Origin: Methylobacterium hispanicum
GTDB lineage: Bacteria > Pseudomonadota > Alphaproteobacteria > Rhizobiales > Beijerinckiaceae
Reading direction: 5' to 3'
Assembly (NCBI RefSeq): GCF_022179285.1
Contig: NZ_BPQO01000001.1
Coordinates: forward strand, 62,001 to 126,000
DNA length: 64,000 nt
The notes under the pieces: generated by a model
Seen by the model: only the letters and a program-made list of their open reading frames with translations
The model's database searches: none
Told to the model about the DNA's origin: nothing
Position numbers and translations under genes: made by a program
Shown here: positions 20,095 through 29,695 of the stretch, piece after piece
How positions within the stretch are numbered: position 1 is the stretch's first letter
Layout: every line of letters starts with the position of its first letter

Positions 20095-21093
20095 ATGCCC
20101 CCTGCCCTCCCGCTGACCGAGATCGAGCGGCTGCCGGCCGATCCGGAGTTGCGCGCCGCGATCCGCGGCTGGCGCGTCGCGCTCGCGCAGGAGCGCCGCA
20201 TGGCGGACAACACCGTCGAGGCCTACAGCCGCGACCTGCGCCAGTTCCTGATCCATCTGGAGCGGCGCGGCGGCACCCCGAGCATCGCTGGCCTCGTCGC
20301 GCTCAAGCCTCGCGACATCCGCGGCTTCATGGCGGCGCGCCGGGCGGACGAGGTCGGCGGGCGCTCGCTGATGCGCATGCTCGCGGGCCTGCGCTCCTTC
20401 GCCCGCCACTTGGAGCGCGAGGGGCACGGCGTCGTCGCCGCGCTCGGTGCCGTGCGCTCGCCGAAGGTGGAGCGGCGCCTGCCGCGCCCGCTGCCGGTCG
20501 CCGCCGCGAAGGCGCTGACCGATCCGGAGCTTCGCGCGGGCGAGGACCGCGAGCCCTGGATCCTGGCGCGCGACGCCGCCGTGCTGGCGCTGCTCTACGG
20601 GGCGGGCCTGCGCATCTCGGAGGCCCTGGGCATCCGGCGCGAGGACGCGCCGCTGCCGGGCATCGACGCCGTGACCGTGCTCGGCAAGGGCGGCAAGCAG
20701 CGCATGGTGCCGGTGCTGCCGGTGGTGGCCGAAGCGGTGGCGGGCTACGTCGCCGCCTGCCCGCACCCTCTACCCGCGGAGGGGCCGCTCTTCGTGGGCG
20801 CCCGCGGCGGGCCGCTCTCGGCCCGGGTCATCCAGTACGTGGTGGCCCGCGCCCGCGGCGCGCTCGGGCTCCCGCAGAGCGCCACGCCCCACGCGCTGCG
20901 CCACTCCTTCGCCACGCACCTCCTGGCCCGCCAGGGCGAGTTGCGCGCGATCCAGGAACTGCTCGGTCACGCCTCGCTCTCGACGACGCAGCTCTACACC
21001 AGGGTCGATGCCGCCCGGCTGATGAGCGCCTTCGAGGCGGCTCATCCCCGGGCAGGCCGAATGCCGGTGCCGCGCCCGCGGGCGGAGGCCTAA
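20095..21093 (+). CDS. xerC: Tyrosine recombinase XerC
   Basis: A 332-residue site-specific recombinase. With XerD it resolves chromosome dimers at dif. The N-terminal SAM-like DNA-binding domain covers about residues 20-110 (NTVEAYSRDLRQFLIHLE). The catalytic set is visible: R173 in YGAGLRISEALG, K198 or K201 in LGKGGKQR, H266 and R269 in TPHALRHSFATHLL, H292 in LLGHASLSTTQ and nucleophile Y301 in TQLYTRVD. Length is slightly above the usual 300 owing to N-terminal residues before the core. The ATG at 20095 is chosen; upstream in-frame sequence is Arg-rich and unlike the family. No dif site was recognised in the window. Confidence 0.9.
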   Translation: MPPALPLTEIERLPADPELRAAIRGWRVALAQERRMADNTVEAYSRDLRQFLIHLERRGGTPSIAGLVALKPRDIRGFMAARRADEVGGRSLMRMLAGLRSFARHLEREGHGVVAALGAVRSPKVERRLPRPLPVAAAKALTDPELRAGEDREPWILARDAAVLALLYGAGLRISEALGIRREDAPLPGIDAVTVLGKGGKQRMVPVLPVVAEAVAGYVAACPHPLPAEGPLFVGARGGPLSARVIQYVVARARGALGLPQSATPHALRHSFATHLLARQGELRAIQELLGHASLSTTQLYTRVDAARLMSAFEAAHPRAGRMPVPRPRAEA

Positions 21094-21117
21094 GCGAAAC
21101 CGAGCCCGGGGACACCG

Positions 21118-21140
21118 CCGAAGGACCTCCGGCCCTTCGG
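21118..21140. terminator. Hairpin between convergent xerC and ispG
   Basis: CCGAAGG and CCTTCGG pair across a nine-base loop between the xerC stop and the ispG stop. The symmetric stem could serve both convergent genes. No T-tract is seen. Confidence 0.45.
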
Positions 21141-21149
21141 AATCACGGC

Positions 21150-22463
<1,314 letters not shown>

Positions 22464-22871
22464 CGGGGGACCTTCGCTTCAAGGCCTCGGGCGCGTCGGG
22501 GCGGGTCCTCACGGACCCGGGCCGCCCGCTGCCGTCGCGTCTGTCTTCAGGTACGATTCGGGTCGCGCGCGGACCGCGCACGGAGAGGTTTAGCTGCGGT
22601 CGATCCGCCGCAACGTCAAGCCACACCACCGTACGGAGTGCAGAACGTGCCCTTTTCGCGGGTCTCATGTCGCATCCGCGCACGGATGTCGAGGTCGCGC
22701 CGCGCCGCGGTGCCATGCGATCGCGCACGGCGCGCGGAATTTCGGTCGGATCCTCGGGCCCGTTCCGCCGTTCGACCGTACCGGTCATGACCGGACATGC
22801 GCGGCCTTGCCGTCGCCCGCTGCGGCGCAACATTTGTAACTGCAGCGCAACATCCCATGTTCGAGGACATG
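22464..22871. promoter_or_regulatory. ispG-patatin divergent region with palindrome and 20-bp-spaced direct repeats
   Basis: This gene-free region holds two operator-like structures just before the patatin gene. One is a perfect 14-bp palindrome, CCGGTCATGACCGG, at 22781-22794. The other is a pair of 13-bp direct repeats, TGCGGCGCAACAT at 22821-22833 and TGCAGCGCAACAT at 22841-22853, spaced exactly 20 bp apart (two helical turns). The repeats resemble, but do not equal, the TGC-rich boxes bound by PhaR-type regulators of polyhydroxybutyrate genes. The rest of the region shows no coding or RNA signal. Confidence 0.45.
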
Positions 22872-24005
22872 ATGAGCGAGCATCCTCACGGGTCCGAACC
22901 CGCCAATCCCGCAACCGCCGTCCCGAGCGCGGACGTCGCCGTCCCGGTCGGAGACGCGGTCGAGACCAGCCACCCGCCTCGGCAGATCCTGGCCGGCCCC
23001 AGGGCGGAGAAGAACGTCGCCCTGGCGCTCCAGGGGGGCGGCGCGCACGGCGCCTTCACCTGGGGTGTCCTCGACCACCTGATCGAGGACGGGCGTCTCG
23101 GCTTCGAGGCGGTGACGGGCGCGAGCGCGGGCGCGATGAACGGCGTCGTGCTGGTGGACGGCTGGCTGAAGGGCGGCCCGGAGGGCGCCCGCGAGGGGCT
23201 GGAGCGATTCTGGCGCGAGGTCAGCCTCGACGGCGATCTCGGCCCCGCCACCCGCAGCTTCGTCAGCAACCTCCTCGGCCTCTGGAAGGGCAACCCGGTC
23301 GCCGAGTTCTGGACCAAGGCGCTGACGCCGAGTCCCTACGTGTCCAACCCGCTCAACATCAACCCGCTGCGCAAGGCGCTGGCCGCCCAGGTGGATTTCG
23401 AGCGTCTGCGCGAGGCCGAGACCGCCGGCATCTACGTCTCGGCCACCAACGTCTGGACCGGCAAGCTCGCGGTGTTCGAGCGCGAGCGGCTGACCGTCGA
23501 TCACCTGATGGCCTCGGCCTGCCTGCCGACCGTGTTCCAGGCGGTGGAGATCGACGGCGTGCCCTACTGGGACGGCGGTTACCTCGGCAACCCGCCGCTC
23601 TACCCGCTGCACCGCGGCGCCCAGACCCGCGACATCCTGCTCGTGCAGATCAACCCGGTGGAGCGGCGCGAGACGCCCCGCACCGAGCGCGAGATCCAGG
23701 ACCGGCTCAACGAGATCACGTTCAACGCCAACCTGATGCGGGAACTGCGCGCGATCGACTTCGTGGACGGGCTGATCGAGGAGGGCGTGCTCGGCCAGGG
23801 CCAGTACCAGCGCGTGCTGGTCCACCGCATCGACGGCACCGACGCGTTGGAGGATTACAACGCCGCCTCGAAGCTCGACGCCCGCTGGCGGGTGTTCCTG
23901 CGCCTGCGCGACAAGGGCCGCCGGGCGGCCGAGGCGTGGCTCGGCGAGCACTACGACAAGATCGGGCGCTCCTGCAGCCTCGACCTCGAATCCGCCTACC
24001 AGTAA
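22869..24005 (+). CDS. Patatin-like phospholipase
   Basis: A protein of about 378 residues with a patatin hydrolase domain. The oxyanion loop LQGGGAHGAFTWG lies near residue 60, the nucleophile serine in GASAGAMNG (G-x-S-x-G), and the catalytic aspartate in YWDGGYLGNPPLYPL. The N-terminal 45 residues are low-complexity. In alphaproteobacteria such proteins often sit beside polyhydroxybutyrate genes, but here the neighbours do not show that. The start is uncertain: ATGs at 22869 and 22872 follow CGAGGA. ATGs at 22857 and 22797 are possible, but 22797 would place the direct repeats inside the gene. Confidence 0.85.
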   Translation: MMSEHPHGSEPANPATAVPSADVAVPVGDAVETSHPPRQILAGPRAEKNVALALQGGGAHGAFTWGVLDHLIEDGRLGFEAVTGASAGAMNGVVLVDGWLKGGPEGAREGLERFWREVSLDGDLGPATRSFVSNLLGLWKGNPVAEFWTKALTPSPYVSNPLNINPLRKALAAQVDFERLREAETAGIYVSATNVWTGKLAVFERERLTVDHLMASACLPTVFQAVEIDGVPYWDGGYLGNPPLYPLHRGAQTRDILLVQINPVERRETPRTEREIQDRLNEITFNANLMRELRAIDFVDGLIEEGVLGQGQYQRVLVHRIDGTDALEDYNAASKLDARWRVFLRLRDKGRRAAEAWLGEHYDKIGRSCSLDLESAYQ

Positions 24006-24134
24006 CCCGGCCCGGCAGGCGGTGGCGCCCACGCCGGGACGCGCCTCAGGCTCGTCGCGTGCGCCAGGACACCGCCGGGGCATTCCGGCCGGCGCGGGCG
24101 GGATTACGCGCGCGGGGTCCGACGTTCAAACCGT

Positions 24135-24770
24135 ATGAGCCTCGACAAGATGAAGCGTCCCGACATCGTCGATCTGCTGGTGCCCCTGCGGCGCTACGCC
24201 CGGTCGCTCACCCGCGACACCCTCCGGGCCGACGATCTCGTGCACGACACCCTGGTGCGCGCCCTCGAATCGCAGAACAGCCTGCGGCCGAACACGAACC
24301 TGCGCACCTGGATGATGACGGTGCTGCACAACGTCTTCATCGACGACCAGCGCCGCAAGCAGGTGGAGCTGCGCCACGCCGACGCCCTGGTGCAGATGAG
24401 CGACGAGATGGCGCCTCCGGCCCAGGAGGGGCAGGTGCGCCTCGCCCAGATCCGCGAGGCCTTCCTCACCCTGCCGGAGGAGCAGCGCGCCGCGCTCCAC
24501 CTCGTCACGATCGAGGGCATGGCATACGCGGATGCCGCGGCCGTGCTCGGCATCCCGATCGGCACGCTGATGTCGCGGCTCGGTCGCGGCCGGGCGGCGC
24601 TGCGGGCCTTCGAGGAGGGCGCCCGCAAGGGCCAGGAGGGCGGCTCCAGCACGCGCCCGCGCCCGGTGGAGCGCACGCCGCTGCGCCTCGTCGCGCGCGA
24701 CGGCCGGCCCGAGCCGGAGAACGCCCCGGCACCGGAGCCGTTCTCCCGCCGCGCCCTACGTGGTTGGTAG
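24135..24770 (+). CDS. ECF-family RNA polymerase sigma factor
   Basis: A 211-residue sigma-70 factor of the extracytoplasmic-function type. Region 2 covers about residues 14-85 (LVPLRRYARSLTRDTLRADDLVHDTLVRAL and TWMMTVLHNVFIDDQRRK). Region 4 covers about 105-155 (FLTLPEEQRAALHLVTIEG and the helix-turn-helix YADAAAVLGIPIGTLMSRLGRGR). The last 50 residues are a disordered Arg/Pro-rich tail. The gene is followed by a membrane protein with anti-sigma features, so the two probably form a stress-response pair. No clear autoregulated promoter was identified upstream. Confidence 0.93.
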   Translation: MSLDKMKRPDIVDLLVPLRRYARSLTRDTLRADDLVHDTLVRALESQNSLRPNTNLRTWMMTVLHNVFIDDQRRKQVELRHADALVQMSDEMAPPAQEGQVRLAQIREAFLTLPEEQRAALHLVTIEGMAYADAAAVLGIPIGTLMSRLGRGRAALRAFEEGARKGQEGGSSTRPRPVERTPLRLVARDGRPEPENAPAPEPFSRRALRGW

Positions 24771-24849
24771 GACCGCGCGCCATCCTGACACCGCCCGCGA
24801 CCTGACGGAGGCCGCGACGACAGAAGTCCGAGACGACAGGACGACCCCG

Positions 24850-25611
24850 ATGATCGACCCGATCACAGACGGCGATCTCACCGCCTACATCGACGGCCAG
24901 CTCGACATGATGCGCCGCCTCGACGTGGAGGCGCACCTCGCCGAGAACCCGGAGACTGCGGCGCGGGTGATGGCCGAGTTGCACGACCGCGACGCCCTGC
25001 GGGCCGCCTTCGCGCTCCAGCCGGGCCCCGGCCCCGAGCGCAACCGGCAGGTCGCGCGCCGCCTCGATCGCTCCATGCGCTGGCGCCGGGTCGGCGCCCG
25101 GCTGAAGCGGGCGGCCGCGATCGCCGTGATGGTCGGCGCCGGCTGGCTCGCCCACGACGAGGTCGGCCGCTTCGGCGTCCCCGGCACCATCGCCGCCCCG
25201 GTCGACCCGACCCTGATCGAGGACGCCCAGCAGGCCCGGCAGGTGACGCAGATGCGCGCCCGCATCGCCTCGCAGCACGGCAATGGAGCCTACGACCGTG
25301 CCGCGATCGAGGCCGCGACCGGCATCCAGTTGCCCAGCCTGCCGGAGAGCTGGACGGTGCGCGACGTGCAGATCTTCCCGGCCCGCCACGGCACCGGCGT
25401 GGAGATCGTCGCGGATGCGGGCGGCCTCGGCGAGATCTCGCTCTTCGCGACGCATCGGCGCGGCAACGGCCCGCTGAACGAGATCGCCCAGGCCGGCGAC
25501 GGCACGACGGTCTACTGGAACTCCGGCCGGTCGGCCTACGCCCTCAGCGGCAACAGCGACGAGGACACCCTGCGGGCGACCGCCGCCCGCATCGCCGCCG
25601 CCTCGCCGTGA
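24850..25611 (+). CDS. Probable membrane-bound anti-sigma factor
   Basis: A 253-residue protein. The N-terminal cytoplasmic domain (about residues 1-75) has the anti-sigma start ITDGDLTAYIDGQLDMMRRLDVEAHLAENPE and a Leu/Arg-rich helix. One membrane segment lies at about 93-110 (RAAAIAVMVGAGWLAHDEV). The rest (112-253) is a periplasmic sensor-like domain with no known motif. It lacks the H-x3-C-x2-C zinc signature of ZAS proteins. Position directly after the ECF sigma gene and domain layout support the role; binding is inferred. Confidence 0.82.
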   Translation: MIDPITDGDLTAYIDGQLDMMRRLDVEAHLAENPETAARVMAELHDRDALRAAFALQPGPGPERNRQVARRLDRSMRWRRVGARLKRAAAIAVMVGAGWLAHDEVGRFGVPGTIAAPVDPTLIEDAQQARQVTQMRARIASQHGNGAYDRAAIEAATGIQLPSLPESWTVRDVQIFPARHGTGVEIVADAGGLGEISLFATHRRGNGPLNEIAQAGDGTTVYWNSGRSAYALSGNSDEDTLRATAARIAAASP

Positions 25612-25721
25612 GGTAACTGGATTTTGGAGGGCCTGAGACCCTTTCGGCGCCCGAGGGCGCCGGCAGGCGGGGCCCGATTGCAGGGCTCTGCCCTGCACCC
25701 GCCAAAGGTCTCGACCTTTGG
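25612..25721. repeat. Intergenic palindromic repeat between anti-sigma gene and cdd
   Basis: Holds a GCAGGGC-TCT-GCCCTGC hairpin (25680-25696) and a nearly complete palindrome CCAAAGGTC-TC-GACCTTTGG (25702-25721). An AT-rich strip ATTTTGGAGGGCC (25621 on) comes first. It resembles the short extragenic palindromes that recur in methylobacterial genomes; only one copy occurs in this window. It may also help end the anti-sigma transcript. Confidence 0.5.
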
Positions 25722-25783
25722 AATCCGGGACATACCCCCATGCGGCCCTCGACAGCCCGGAGGACGGGTGCGAAACAGCCTCC

Positions 25784-26221
25784 ATGCGGGCTGATGACCG
25801 AGAACCTGAACCGCCGGGCGAGGCGCCCCTCGACGCGCTGTTCGCGGCGGCGCGGGCCGCGCGCGAACGAGCCCACGCGCCCTATTCCCGCTTCAAGGTC
25901 GGCGCGGCCTTGAGCGACGAGCAGGGCCGGGTCCATGCCGGCTGCAACGTGGAGAACGCGGCCTACCCGGTCGGCACCTGCGCCGAGGCCGGGGCGATCG
26001 CCGCGATGGTGGCGGCTGGCGGCACACGGATCCGCGCGATTCTGGTGCTCGGCGAGGGCGACGGCCCGGTGACGCCCTGCGGGGCCTGCCGCCAGCGGAT
26101 CCGCGAGTTCGCCGAGAGCGCCACGCCCGTCCACGCGGCCGGGCTCGATGGAATCCTGGCGAGCTTCACCCTGGAGGCGTTGCTGCCCGCCTCGTTCGGC
26201 CCGGAGACCCTCGGTGGCTGA
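25784..26221 (+). CDS. cdd: Cytidine deaminase
   Basis: A 145-residue zinc enzyme that turns (deoxy)cytidine into (deoxy)uridine. The zinc ligands and catalytic glutamate are in CNVENAAYPVGTCAEAGAI (about residues 58-76) and PCGACRQRIREF (about 103-114). SRFKVGAAL before them is also conserved. It heads the salvage operon: punA starts with a GTG eight bases inside its 3' end. The ATG at 25784 gives a normal length; an upstream in-frame start lies in the repeat region. Confidence 0.95.
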   Translation: MRADDREPEPPGEAPLDALFAAARAARERAHAPYSRFKVGAALSDEQGRVHAGCNVENAAYPVGTCAEAGAIAAMVAAGGTRIRAILVLGEGDGPVTPCGACRQRIREFAESATPVHAAGLDGILASFTLEALLPASFGPETLGG

Positions 26222-27035
26222 GATCGCCGCGCGGGCGGCGGAGATCCTGCGCGCCGCGGGGTTCGGGGGGCCGCACGCCTGCGCCGTCGTCACCGGCACC
26301 GGGCTCGGTCGCGTCGCCGGGATCCTGGAGGAGCCGGGCGCTCTCTCGTACGGCGAGATCCCGGGTTTCCCGCAGCCCGGCGTGACGGGCCACGGCGGTC
26401 GGCTGCACCGCGGCCGGATCGCGGGACGTTCCGTCCTCGTCATGGAGGGGCGCGCCCACCCCTATGAGCGGGGCGAGGCCGCCGCGATGCGCCTGCCGCT
26501 CACGGTGCTGCGGATGCTGGGTGTTGAGCGGCTGCTCCTCACCAACGCCTCCGGCTCGCTGATGCCCGAGGCCGGCCCCGGCAGCCTCGTGATGCTCGCC
26601 GACCACATCAACCTGTCGGGGATGAATCCGCTGATCGGCGAGCGCGACGACGCCCGCTTCGTGCCGATGAACGCGGCCTACGACCCGGACCTGCGCGCGC
26701 GCCTCGCCAGGGCCGCCGCTGCCCGGGGCCTGCCCCTGCGCGAGGGCGTGTATGCGTGGTTCTCCGGCCCGAGCTTCGAGACCCCGGCGGAGGTCCGCAT
26801 GGCGGGCCGGCTCGGGGCTGACCTCGTGGGCATGTCGACGGTGCCGGAGGTGATCCTCGCCCGCTTCCTCGGCCTGCCCGTGGCGGCGGTCTCGGTGGTC
26901 ACGAACTGGGCCGCGGGCATCGCGGGCGGCGCGCCGCACCATGTCGAGACCCAGTCGGCGGCCCGCGCCGCCGCGGACGACCTCGCCGGCCTGATCCGGG
27001 CCTTCGTCGCCGATTTTCCGGAGACCGCCCCGTGA
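26214..27035 (+). CDS. Purine nucleoside phosphorylase (PNP family 1)
   Basis: A 273-residue enzyme that splits purine nucleosides with phosphate. Family signatures: GTGLGRVAGIL (about residues 27-37), GHGGRLHRG, MEGRAHPYERGEA (phosphate site), LTNASGSLMPE, YAWFSGPSFETPAEVR and VTNWAAGIAGG. It is of the trimeric PunA/XapA type. The start GTG lies inside cdd and the stop overlaps the deoC start by four bases, so the genes are translated as a unit. Symbol punA is often used; xapA-like specificity cannot be excluded. Confidence 0.9.
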   Translation: MAEIAARAAEILRAAGFGGPHACAVVTGTGLGRVAGILEEPGALSYGEIPGFPQPGVTGHGGRLHRGRIAGRSVLVMEGRAHPYERGEAAAMRLPLTVLRMLGVERLLLTNASGSLMPEAGPGSLVMLADHINLSGMNPLIGERDDARFVPMNAAYDPDLRARLARAAAARGLPLREGVYAWFSGPSFETPAEVRMAGRLGADLVGMSTVPEVILARFLGLPVAAVSVVTNWAAGIAGGAPHHVETQSAARAAADDLAGLIRAFVADFPETAP

Positions 27036-27766
27036 CCGCTCCCATCGACGCCGCCGTCGCGGCCCGCGCGCTGCCGCTCCTCGACCTCACCGATCTCGGC
27101 GACGCCTCCACGGAGGCGTCGGTCGCGACGCTCTGCCGGGACGCGCGCGCGGGCGCCGTCGCGGCGGTCTGCGTCTGGCCGCGCTTCGTCCCGGTCTGTC
27201 GGCGCGCGCTGGAGGGAAGCCCGGTGCGGATCGCCACGGTGGTCAACTTTCCCGAGGGCGGCGAAGACGTCGAGGCCACCGTCGCCGAGACCCGCGCGAC
27301 GCTGCGCGACGGCGCACAGGAGATCGACCTCGTCCTGCCCTACCGCGCCCTGCTGCGCGGCGATGCGGACACGGCGCAGGCGATGGTCGCGGCGGTGCGG
27401 GCGGCCTGCGGCCCGGCCTGCCTCAAGGTGATCCTGGAGACCGGCACGCTCGCCGAGCCGGGGACGGTCGCCGCCGCGAGCCGGCTGGCGCTGGCGGCGG
27501 GCGCGGACTTCATCAAGACCTCGACCGGCAAGAGCCCGGTCTCGGCGACCCCCGAGGCGGCCGAGACCATGCTGGCGGCGATCCGCACATCCGGCCGGCC
27601 CGCCGGCCTCAAGGTCTCGGGCGGCCTGCGCAGCGTCGCCGACGCCGCGACCTATCTGGCGCTGGCCGACCGCTTGATGGGGCCGGGCTGGGCCTCGCCG
27701 ACGACGATGCGCCTCGGGGCCAGCAGCCTCTACGGCGCCCTGAAGGCGGCGCGGGAGGCGGCGTGA
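27032..27766 (+). CDS. deoC: Deoxyribose-phosphate aldolase
   Basis: A 244-residue class I aldolase that cleaves deoxyribose 5-phosphate to acetaldehyde and glyceraldehyde 3-phosphate. The Schiff-base lysine is K162 in ADFIKTSTGKSP, with K132 in CLKVILETG and the aspartate in EIDLVLP. Starts with GTG and overlaps both neighbours by four bases. Its products feed the glycolytic enzymes and aldehyde dehydrogenase also found in this window, though these are separate operons. Confidence 0.96.
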   Translation: MTAPIDAAVAARALPLLDLTDLGDASTEASVATLCRDARAGAVAAVCVWPRFVPVCRRALEGSPVRIATVVNFPEGGEDVEATVAETRATLRDGAQEIDLVLPYRALLRGDADTAQAMVAAVRAACGPACLKVILETGTLAEPGTVAAASRLALAAGADFIKTSTGKSPVSATPEAAETMLAAIRTSGRPAGLKVSGGLRSVADAATYLALADRLMGPGWASPTTMRLGASSLYGALKAAREAA

Positions 27767-29055
27767 GGCTCCCGCAGGAGACGATCCGGCGGAAGCGCGA
27801 CGGTGAGGGACTCGACGCGGCCGAGATCGCGGACTTCGTCGCGGGCCTGACTGACGGCCGCGTGACCGAGGGGCAAGCCGCCGCCTTCTGCATGGCGGTG
27901 TTCTTCCGCGGGCTGACACTCCCTGAGCGCGTGGCGTTGACCCGGGCGATGACGCATTCGGGCACGGTGCTCGCCTGGGACCTGCCCGGCCCGGTGCTCG
28001 ACAAGCACTCGACCGGCGGCATCGGCGACACGGTGAGCCTGCCGCTCGCCGCGATGGTGGCGGCCTGCGGCGGCTACGTGCCGATGATCTCCGGGCGCGG
28101 GCTCGGCCACACCGGCGGCACGCTGGACAAGCTCGCCAGCATTCCGGGCTACGACGCGGTGCCGGGGCTCGGCCGCTTCCAGGCGGTGGTGCGGGAGGTC
28201 GGCTGCGCCATCATCGGGCAGACCGCTGAGCTGGCGCCCGCCGACCGGCGCCTCTACGCGATCCGGGACGTGACCGGCACGGTCGAATCCCTCGACCTGA
28301 TCACCGCCTCGATCCTCTCGAAGAAGCTCGCGGCCGGCCTCGACGGGCTCGTCATGGACGTGAAGGTCGGTTCGGGCGCCTTCATGGCGGGGCTGCCGGA
28401 GGCGCGCGCGCTGGCCGAAAGCATCGTCGCGGTGGCGACGGGGGCGGGCCTGCGCACGGTGGCGCTCGTCACCGATATGGACGCGCCGCTCGCCTCCGCG
28501 GCGGGCAACGCGGTCGAGGTCGCGTACGCCCTCGATTATATGTCCGGGCGGCGGCGGGACGAGCGCTTCCACGCGGTGACCCTGGCGCTCGGCGCCGAGA
28601 TGCTGGTGGCCGGCGGCCTCGCCGCCGACACGGCTGAGGCCTCGGGGCGGCTCGAGGACGCGCTCGCCTCGGGGCGGGCCGCGGAGCGGTTCGGCCGGAT
28701 GGTCGCCGCTCTCGGCGGGCCGGCGGACCTCATGGAGCGACCGGAACGACACCTTCCGGCGGCGCCCGTGGTGCGACCGGTGCGCCGGGACGGGCCGGTC
28801 GCCGGGATCGCGACGCGGGAGATCGGGCTCGCGGTGATCGGACTCGGCGGCGGCCGGACCCGGCCGGAGGACGGGATCGACCCGCGGGTCGGCTTCACGG
28901 ACCTCGCCCGACCCGGCGAGGCCGGCGACCTCATCGGAATCGTCCACGCGGCGGATGCCGCGGCGGCGGACCGGGCGGAGGCGGCCCTCAGGGCGGCCTA
29001 TCGCGCGGGCGAGGCGGCGCCTGAGGGCGCCGCCGTGTTGGAGCGGATCGGCTAG
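27763..29055 (+). CDS. deoA: Thymidine phosphorylase
   Basis: A 430-residue enzyme that splits thymidine to thymine and deoxyribose 1-phosphate. Conserved blocks: DKHSTGGIGDTVSLPLAAMV (phosphate loop, about residues 82-101), GRGLGHTGGTLDKLASIPG, VGSGAFM and the all-beta C-terminal domain. Starts with GTG overlapping deoC. No deoB (phosphopentomutase) gene follows, so the link from deoxyribose 1-phosphate to DeoC must be supplied elsewhere. Confidence 0.97.
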   Translation: MRLPQETIRRKRDGEGLDAAEIADFVAGLTDGRVTEGQAAAFCMAVFFRGLTLPERVALTRAMTHSGTVLAWDLPGPVLDKHSTGGIGDTVSLPLAAMVAACGGYVPMISGRGLGHTGGTLDKLASIPGYDAVPGLGRFQAVVREVGCAIIGQTAELAPADRRLYAIRDVTGTVESLDLITASILSKKLAAGLDGLVMDVKVGSGAFMAGLPEARALAESIVAVATGAGLRTVALVTDMDAPLASAAGNAVEVAYALDYMSGRRRDERFHAVTLALGAEMLVAGGLAADTAEASGRLEDALASGRAAERFGRMVAALGGPADLMERPERHLPAAPVVRPVRRDGPVAGIATREIGLAVIGLGGGRTRPEDGIDPRVGFTDLARPGEAGDLIGIVHAADAAAADRAEAALRAAYRAGEAAPEGAAVLERIG

Positions 29056-29113
29056 AACATGATGGGGGGACAGTGGAAGCCGATTTCGCGAGAATAGCAT
29101 GCGAAGACGGTAA

Positions 29114-29203
29114 CCTAGAGCCTGCTGCCGCTTCCGTGGAAATGCAGAAGGCTCTAAAGCATCGTCCCGAAAGGTGGCGTCCGCCTTTCGGAAAAGATGA
29201 TGC
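29114..29203. repeat. Composite extragenic palindrome
   Basis: Two joined imperfect palindromes. The first runs from TAGAGCCT at 29114 to AGGCTCTA at about 29156. The second runs from GCATCGTCCCGAAAGG (29159 on) to CCTTTCGGAAAAGATGATGC (ending 29203). The second matches the general layout of short palindromes common between genes in rhizobia and methylobacteria. It lies between deoA and the convergent histidine-rich gene; no terminator T-run is seen. Confidence 0.6.
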
Positions 29204-29261
29204 GAAAACAAGAGGCTGGCTGGATCCCGTATCCAGGCCGATGCTCTAGATCCCGCGGCGC

Positions 29262-29582
29262 CTACCAGCCGCCGTGATGGTGGCGATGGCCCCAGCCGTG
29301 ATGGCGATGGCCCCAGTGCCGGTGATGATGGTGGTGCCCCCAGCCATGGTGGCGATGGCCCCAGCCGCGGTGGTGGTGATGCCCCCAGTGGCGGGGACGA
29401 TGGTCGTGGTGGTGACCCCAGCCGTACTGTACCGGCGTGATGCCGTCCGCGGCCGCGATCGGCGCGGCGGCGAGCGGCGCGGCCTGGGTGGCGGGCGCCG
29501 CGGCGAGGAGCCCGCCGGCGAGCGCGAGTGCCACCAGCGCGCGGCGGCCGAAGGAACGGGATGCGGGCTGCGTGGTCTGCAC
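29262..29582 (-). CDS. Secreted histidine- and tryptophan-rich repeat protein
   Basis: A 106-residue protein. A signal peptide (residues 1-34: FGRRALVALALAGGLLAAAPATQAA) is followed by a short linker and then about 55 residues of GWGHHHHR-type repeats, with stretches of up to five histidines. Such tails bind metal ions such as nickel, zinc or copper. The start is GTG, supported by AGGAGAG seven bases upstream. A very long frame that continues through it from 31676 is a GC-rich shadow. The role (metal buffering in the envelope) is inferred from composition only. Confidence 0.8.
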   Translation of the reverse strand: MQTTQPASRSFGRRALVALALAGGLLAAAPATQAAPLAAAPIAAADGITPVQYGWGHHHDHRPRHWGHHHHRGWGHRHHGWGHHHHHRHWGHRHHGWGHRHHHGGW

Positions 29583-29695
29583 GGGCGCTCTCCTGATCGT
29601 GTCGGAGCCGGCGTCGTTGCCGGCCGATGCGGAAGAGACTGGCGCGGCCGGCCTGAACACCGGCTGAGGCGGTCGTACAGGATTCCGTCGCCGCC

